Assembly: GCA_030068075.1 (NCBI GenBank) | Contig: CM057837.1 | Span: 23,294,589 to 23,358,588, forward strand | Direction: 5' to 3' | Length of the DNA: 64,000 bases | DNA from: Paguma larvata | Taxonomy: Eukaryota > Chordata > Mammalia > Carnivora > Viverridae | Shown: piece after piece, positions 1-64,000 of the stretch | Layout of the letters: the number at the start of each line of letters is the position of its first letter | How positions within the stretch are numbered: position 1 is the stretch's first letter | The notes under the pieces: model-generated | Told to the model about the DNA's origin: nothing | The model's database searches: none | Seen by the model: the letters and a program-made list of their open reading frames with translations, nothing else | Program-made: the position numbers and the translations under genes

Positions 1-679
1 TGCACCTTCTAAAGTTAGAGAATGAATGCCTAGCACCTGGGCTCATTTTTTCTGTCTTAGGCTCTTGGACTCTAGGTAGGGTGGCCTTATGTCCTGCTTT
101 GCCTGCAATAGTCCTGGTTTATAACTGTCATAGAGTAAGTAATGCCTGTTGATTATTTTGGAGTCCCTTTTAAACTCTCAAAAGTGTCCTGATTGGAAGA
201 TAAGTTACATGGTCACCCTAAGCATAATCCGCTGAGAGCTCAGGAATGTTTCCCACATCCTAATAGTCTGTAAGAGTGCCCTGGATGGTTTTGTATTAAA
301 TTCACCTGGAATCAGGAGGGCTGGCAGTTGTAATTTGAGGTAGGTTTGTTCCAGAAGGATTGGCCCTACTGTGTCTTCCCCTCCTTTGGAAAAGAAAGAT
401 CTTATTTTGTGACCCTTGTCTACACACACACAGCCAATGCGAGAGATGAGATTCAGCCACCTGTTCCTGTAGCCAGGATGTTTTGGTGGTGGCAAAGGAC
501 AGTGAGTGGCAGAGCAGGATGAGGGATTGACTAGGGGCTGTTAATGTCAGAGTGGATGTCACTCAGGATGACATTAATGATGGTGGACTCTAGGTCAGAT
601 TTAGAAAGCATCTCTTCTCTTAAAGGGAAAGGACAAATTAGATTTAACTTCCATCCAGGGTGACTATTGGGATACCTAC
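1..679 (-). other. Intron sequence downstream of the last exon in the window
   Basis: Sequence 3' of the CUB exon on the coding strand. I see no SRCR, CUB, ZP or SID exon and no clear repeat. It should be the 5' part of the next intron. Confidence 0.5.
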
Positions 680-63370
<62,691 letters not shown>

Positions 63371-64000
63371 CTGTGAGAAAGAAAAGAAAGTTGAATGTAA
63401 CTGGAGTCCACTAAAGATGATAAAAATTCTGGAATGCCCTGTGGTGGTCAGAAGGATCAGCCGCTGTCCCACTGCTTTGACCCCAGTGAGAAAGTTCAGC
63501 CTGGAATTTGTTCTCTATGTGGTTAGTCAAAAAAGGATGTTTGGAAGAAAAGACCTTTTTACTATTTTTCAATATTCGTTGAAATACAAACATCTTAGTC
63601 TAAACTGTACGCTCAGGAATAGCCCAATACATTTGATCAGGGTGGTTTGTCAGTTTCCTGCCCTGAGACTGGGGCTGGGGACATCTGCAGGTGGACAGGG
63701 GCATCTTTCTAAAGTGGGTCTTAGGTCACCAGTGTTACCTTGAGTGGAGGATTTTAAGCATTGGTTTTCATATTATGATAAACATGATTGTATTGTAACC
63801 TGGAAATAAAACTCCAAGTGACTTGGGCAAATAAACGGTTTCCAAAGAGAGTTTGTGCTCAGGGCAGGCAACCCTGGGCTGTGCCGTTTGGGGCATTTGT
63901 TTGATGGACATAGGAGCTGATTAACACATGGACATTTGTTCTCTCATCATATGGCCGATCGTTCATTTCCCCAGTTGACATTCAGTTTTTATGACCAGGG
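63371..64000 (-). other. Upstream intron, nothing recognised
   Basis: Sequence 5' of the first exon in the window. No further SID or SRCR exon seen before the right edge. Confidence 0.45.

Overview
The window is mammalian nuclear DNA, almost certainly from a carnivore and probably a feliform (cat-like) species. Fourteen tRNA-Lys-derived CAN-SINE copies carry the head 'GGCGCCTGGGTGGCTCAGTCGGTTAAG' or its complement, several flanked by clear target-site duplications, and there are carnivore-type L1 tails, MIR and MER elements. No bacterial, phage or CRISPR features are present.

One gene explains all the convincing coding sequence. It is read on the minus strand, from about 63.4 kb down to 0.68 kb, and is a large internal part of a DMBT1-like gene (gp-340, salivary agglutinin, hensin, CRP-ductin family). 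I placed 40 in-frame exons by reading splice sites: nine group B SRCR exons, three CUB domains each split over two exons, and 25 short Ser/Thr/Pro-rich interspersed-domain (SID) exons. The SRCR, SID and whole-CUB units are all phase 1-1, so they can be duplicated or skipped without breaking the frame. The 40 exons sum to 5,046 nt (1,682 codons). The 5' end (promoter, signal peptide, first repeats) lies beyond 64 kb, and the 3' end (expected ZP domain, anchor or stop, polyadenylation) lies left of position 1.

Layout in transcription order. 63.4-49.6 kb: two divergent SRCRs separated by six consecutive SID exons, a mucin-like spacer of about 82 residues. 49.6-43.7 kb: four more SIDs. 43.0-28.9 kb: three very similar SRCRs (42.8, 39.9, 29.1 kb) with long SIDs, one frameshifted SID-like exon (35.0 kb) and a decayed SID-like tract (41.9-42.1 kb). 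28.0-22.8 kb: two SIDs, SRCR, two SIDs. 21.5-19.9 kb: a divergent CUB. 18.0-12.7 kb: a duplicated SRCR pair with SIDs. 9.25-7.2 kb: CUB. 6.1-5.8 kb: SRCR. 5.4-4.6 kb: two SIDs. 4.15-0.68 kb: the last CUB seen.

The predicted product is a secreted or apical multi-ligand mucosal pattern-recognition glycoprotein. The SRCR domains are the expected bacterial and host-ligand binding units, the SIDs O-glycosylated spacers, and the CUBs protein- or calcium-binding modules leading towards the ZP polymerisation module. Introns make up over 90% of the span and hold SINEs, L1 fragments (one 5'-inverted), MIR and hAT-type elements, old LTR-like copies and simple repeats. Repeat family names are from memory of consensus patterns, not a database search.
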